DNA from: CAJXZP01 sp964195485
GTDB taxonomy: Bacteria; Bacteroidota; Bacteroidia; Flavobacteriales_G; Salibacteraceae
Direction: 5' to 3'
NCBI GenBank assembly: GCA_964195485.1
Contig: CAXMPG010000137.1
Span: 1-50,772, forward strand
Length of the DNA stretch: 50,772 bases
The notes under the pieces were generated by a model, which saw only the letters and a program-made list of their open reading frames with translations, had not been told where the DNA came from and did no database searches. Shown one piece after another: positions 50,694-50,772 of this stretch. Position 1 is the stretch's first letter; the number at the start of each line of letters is the position of its first letter. The translations under genes were made by a program, and so were the position numbers.

Positions 50694-50722
50694 CAAAGGC
50701 TTCGCTTGGAGCGAAGCCTTTG
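50694..50722. terminator. Terminator-like hairpin after uvrD tail copy 3
   Basis: A 12-base-pair stem (CAAAGGCTTCGC at 50694-50705, complement at 50711-50722) with a 5-base loop. The GGCTTCG core and its position 18 bases past the tail stop match the terminator after full-length uvrD (also 18 bases past its stop), although the U tract here is short (no long T run). Confidence 0.65.
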
Positions 50723-50772
50723 AATTAATAAAACCAGTAATAAAAAATAGCTCTAGTTTTTAAGAGTGTTAA

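Overview
This window reads as chromosomal DNA of an AT-rich member of the Bacteroidota, most likely Flavobacteriales-like. The evidence is several secreted proteins with type IX secretion (T9SS) C-terminal sorting domains, Bacteroidota-style -7 promoter boxes (TAnnTTTG, in a few cases with a TTG 19-20 bases upstream), a bacillithiol-type bacilliredoxin, LpxK (so a Gram-negative envelope), and a str-S10-spc-alpha ribosomal super-cluster in which fusA is followed directly by rpsJ with no tuf. I see no rRNA, tRNA, CRISPR array, insertion sequence or integrase gene.

Layout. 1-3404 (-): the N-terminal 1134 residues of a giant secreted repeat protein that runs off the left edge. 3631-8093 (+): lpxK, a purine nucleoside phosphorylase, gatB and a TlpA-like lipoprotein thioredoxin. 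8094-8690: no intact gene, possibly decayed coding sequence. 8745-11798 (-): a BNR/sortilin-like T9SS protein. 11989-14184 (-): lipA with an outer-membrane-type protein, then ytxJ/brxC behind an unlisted 43-residue lipoprotein. 14318-22727 (+): ung, a BamA/TamA-like protein with a TTG start, rmuC, a GWxTD lipoprotein, rlmB and an M1 aminopeptidase with a T9SS tail. 22811-29215 (-): an FG-GAP T9SS protein, a TIGR03032-like protein, gltA, eno and carA.

29357-46228 (-) is the ribosomal super-cluster: rpsL, rpsG, fusA, rpsJ, rplC, rplD, rplW, rplB, rpsS, rplV, rpsC, rplP, rpmC, rpsQ, rplN, rplX, rplE, rpsN, rpsH, rplF, rplR, rpsE, rpmD, rplO, secY, infA, rpmJ, rpsM, rpsK, rpsD, rpoA, rplQ. A near-consensus promoter lies just upstream of rpsL and a strong terminator lies after rplQ. 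It supplies ribosomal proteins, translocation factor EF-G, IF-1, the SecY channel and the RNA polymerase alpha subunit.

46441-50772 holds the most unusual structure. A uvrD/pcrA helicase gene is followed by two more partial copies of its own 3' end (49651-49815 and 50532-50675). The copies are separated by small cargo: an outer-membrane-type gene between copies 1 and 2, and a VapC-type toxin-antitoxin pair between copies 2 and 3. Copy 3 is followed by a second terminator resembling the uvrD terminator. The copies differ mostly at synonymous positions. This looks like repeated integration into the 3' end of uvrD, each event bringing a replacement tail, that is, a small cassette-like array. It also leaves a free-standing 47-codon frame for the C-terminal UvrD/PcrA domain.
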